Shown: positions 14,220 to 15,790 of the stretch, piece by piece | How the letters are laid out: each line of letters opens with the position of its first letter | Position numbering within the stretch: the stretch's first letter is position 1 | Assembly: GCA_035719045.1 (NCBI GenBank) | Contig: DASTGO010000466.1 | Location: 1 to 15,790 of the forward strand | Reading direction: 5' to 3' | DNA from: DASTGO01 sp035719045 | GTDB lineage: Bacteria > Actinomycetota > Actinomycetes > Actinomycetales > Kineosporiaceae | Length of the DNA: 15,790 nt | Notes under the pieces: generated by a model | What the model saw: the letters and a program-made list of their open reading frames with translations, nothing else | What the model was told of the DNA's origin: nothing | Databases searched by the model: none | Position numbers and translations under genes: made by a program

Positions 14220-15323
14220 ATGCGTGGGCGTCACCGTGGCACCGTGGGCGGACGGGGTGAGCGGGCTCGGGGTACCGGCACGGAGGGCGCCTCCGGGAGC
14301 GGGGTGGGTGCGCCTGCCGGTGAGCCGTCTGCCGGGCCCGCCGGGGAGTCGTTCGGCGAGCCCCGGGCGCGGCTGACCGGTGAGCCGCCTGCCGAGCCGC
14401 CGGAGGACGGGCTGCCGGAGGAGTGGCAGGACGTGCTGTGGGCCTTCGACCGGTACCTCGGTGCCGAGCGGGGCCGGTCCCGGCATACCCGCAGGGCCTA
14501 CCTCGGCGACGTCCGGGCCCTGTTCGGGTACGCCCTCGACCAGGCAGTGACCGACCTCGCGGACCTCGACCTGGCCCTGCTGCGGGGCTGGCTGGCCCGG
14601 ATGGCGGGGGAGGGCGCCGCGCGGACCACGCTGGCCCGCCGGTCAGCCTCTGCCCGGACGTTCACGCACTGGCTGGCCCGGACCGGGCGGGTGCCCACCG
14701 ACGCCGGCCTGCGGCTGCGCTCCCCGAAGGCCGGCCGTCCGCTTCCCGGGGTCCTCCGTCAGGAGCAGGCGGCCGAGCTGATGGACGTCGCGGCCCGGGC
14801 TGCCGCAGAAGGCGCCCCCCTCGCCCTGCGGGACCGGGCCGTCGTTGAACTGCTCTACGCCACCGGGGCGCGGGTGTCCGAACTGGTCGGGCTCGATCTC
14901 GGCGACGTCGACCACGCCCGGCGGACCGTGCGGGTGCTCGGCAAGGGGGCCAAGGAACGCATCATCCCGTTCGGCCTGCCCGCGGAGCAGGCGCTCGCCG
15001 CATGGCTGGACCGGGGCCGACCGGACCTCGTCGGCCCGCGGACCTGCCTGGCCCTTTTCCTCGGGCGGCGGGGTGGCCGGTTGGACCCCCGGCAGGCCCG
15101 GGAAGCCGTCTACCGGCTGCTGGACCGGGTGGACGGAGCACCTGCCATGGGGCCGCACGGGTTACGACATTCCGCCGCAACTCACCTTCTTGACGGCGGG
15201 GCGGACCTGCGTAGCGTTCAGGAACTGCTCGGTCACGCTACGCTCACATCGACGCAGATCTACACGCACGTCTCCGTGGAGCGACTTCGTGCCACACATC
15301 AGCAGGCACACCCGAGGGCTTGA
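14220..15323 (+). CDS. xerC: Tyrosine recombinase XerC
   Basis: Together with XerD it resolves chromosome dimers at dif. With ATG 14220 it has 367 residues. The start is chosen for the GGAG at 14209-14212, 7 bases upstream; an in-frame ATG at 14148 overlaps dprA and would add 24 residues. Residues about 1-60 are a Gly/Pro/Glu-rich tail with an imperfect 60-bp-spaced repeat. The SAM-like core-binding domain (about 65-150) starts near VLWAFDRYLGAERGRSRHTRRAYLGDV. Catalytic residues are R218 (TGARVSELVGL), K242 (LGKGAKER), H313 and R316 (GPHGLRHSAATH), a His in LLGHATL, and Tyr in TQIYTHV. The end of the gene (from 15162) has unusual codon use, including a TTA at 15162-15164. Location before whiG is the normal actinobacterial arrangement. 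Confidence 0.93.
   Translation: MRGRHRGTVGGRGERARGTGTEGASGSGVGAPAGEPSAGPAGESFGEPRARLTGEPPAEPPEDGLPEEWQDVLWAFDRYLGAERGRSRHTRRAYLGDVRALFGYALDQAVTDLADLDLALLRGWLARMAGEGAARTTLARRSASARTFTHWLARTGRVPTDAGLRLRSPKAGRPLPGVLRQEQAAELMDVAARAAAEGAPLALRDRAVVELLYATGARVSELVGLDLGDVDHARRTVRVLGKGAKERIIPFGLPAEQALAAWLDRGRPDLVGPRTCLALFLGRRGGRLDPRQAREAVYRLLDRVDGAPAMGPHGLRHSAATHLLDGGADLRSVQELLGHATLTSTQIYTHVSVERLRATHQQAHPRA
15217..15244 (+). promoter_or_regulatory. Possible whiG promoter inside the xerC 3' end
   Basis: TACGCT (15239-15244) fits TANNNT and TTCAGG (15217-15222) lies 16 bases upstream. Both sit in the AT-richer last part of xerC, about 100 bases before the whiG start. Such pairs are frequent by chance, so this is a weak proposal. 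Confidence 0.22.
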
Positions 15324-15345
15324 GGCGGAGCAGGGAGGACCAGCA

Positions 15346-15790
15346 GTGGTGGACGACGGTCAGGTGGCAGAGATCGTCGATCCGGTGGCCGCCAACGAGG
15401 CCGCGCTGCGCAATCTCTGGGAACGGTTCAAGGCGACGGGGGATCCAGCGACCCGGGAGCGGCTGATCCTGCACTACTCGCCCCTGGTGAAGTACGTCGC
15501 CGGCCGGGTAGGGGTCGGTCTGCCGCCGAACATCGAGCAGGCGGACCTGGTCTCCTACGGGATCTTCGGGCTGATCGACGCCATCGAGAAGTTCGACATC
15601 GAGCGGGCGATCAAGTTCGAGACCTATGCGATCTCCCGGATCCGTGGGGCGATCATCGACGAGTTGCGCGCCATCGACTGGATCCCGCGCTCGGTCCGGT
15701 ACAAGGCACGCGAGGTCGAGCGGGCCTACTCCGCCCTGGAGGGGGAGCTGCACCGGACCCCCACCGAGGCCGAGGTCGCCGAGCGCCTCG
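15346..15790 (+). CDS. whiG: Sigma factor of the WhiG/FliA family (partial, 3' end outside window)
   Basis: The first 148 residues of a group 3 sigma-70 factor. ERLILHYSPLVKYVAGRVGV (38-57) is region 2.1, DLVSYGIFGLIDAIEKFD (67-84) is 2.2, and KFETYAISRIRGAIIDELR (90-108) with AIDWIPRSVR (109-118) covers 2.3-2.4. Region 3 begins with KAREVERAYSALEGEL. The wording is close to Streptomyces WhiG, which starts spore formation in aerial hyphae; in motile actinobacteria the orthologue can drive flagellar genes. Which role applies here is unknown. GGGAGGA at 15333-15339 supports GTG 15346; the next codon, GTG 15349, is an equal alternative. It follows xerC by 22 bases and in relatives precedes rpsB-tsf. 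Confidence 0.9.
   Translation, partial: MVDDGQVAEIVDPVAANEAALRNLWERFKATGDPATRERLILHYSPLVKYVAGRVGVGLPPNIEQADLVSYGIFGLIDAIEKFDIERAIKFETYAISRIRGAIIDELRAIDWIPRSVRYKAREVERAYSALEGELHRTPTEAEVAERL

Noticed and set aside
14220..15323. Phage or integrative-element integrase
   Set aside because: The tyrosine recombinase has XerC-type motifs and the conserved dprA-xerC-whiG neighbourhood; no phage or transfer genes or attachment repeats are seen.

Overview
This is a high-GC window (about 70-77% GC in the stretches I counted by eye, strong C/G in third codon positions, many GTG starts). It reads as a housekeeping segment of an actinomycete chromosome. Every gene I can support lies on the + strand. The order is glnD, ffh, an amidohydrolase, rpsP, khpA, rimM, trmD, rplS, two lepB genes, rnhB, a DUF2469 gene, yraN, comM, dprA, xerC and whiG. 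This matches the conserved arrangement known from Streptomyces, Frankia and relatives. I cannot name the genus; the GC level and a WhiG/FliA-type sigma factor would fit a developmentally complex or motile-spore actinomycete.

Layout. Positions 1-702 hold the 3' end of glnD (nitrogen signalling), closed by a perfect 15-bp stem. Positions 854-2476 encode Ffh, the protein of the signal recognition particle. A 109-bp block of unexplained short repeats follows, then an amidohydrolase that is probably transcribed without a leader. From 3849 to 6763 lies the ribosome and tRNA-methylation region: rpsP-khpA-rimM-trmD as one cluster, then rplS behind its own promoter. The rpsP and rplS promoters look like twins. 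From 6799 to 10385 two type I signal peptidases are followed by RNase HII; the second peptidase carries a cytoplasmic low-complexity extension of roughly 435 residues. A DUF2469 gene stands alone. yraN-comM-dprA form a tightly overlapping DNA-processing operon. xerC follows after a 20-bp palindrome, and the window ends inside whiG.

How the genes fit together. Ffh targets nascent proteins to the membrane and the LepB pair cleaves their signal peptides. RpsP, RimM, KhpA, TrmD and RplS serve ribosome assembly and reading-frame fidelity. RnhB, YraN, ComM, DprA and XerC act on DNA or RNA:DNA hybrids, recombination and chromosome dimer resolution. WhiG links the end of the window to development or motility.

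I see no dedicated new defence or mobile system. The signals most worth a second look are the repeat block at 2496-2604, the abrupt drop in GC and codon bias in the last 160 bases of xerC (which includes a rare TTA codon), the giant N-terminal extension of the second LepB, a Glu at the expected catalytic Asp of TrmD, and the matched rpsP/rplS promoters.
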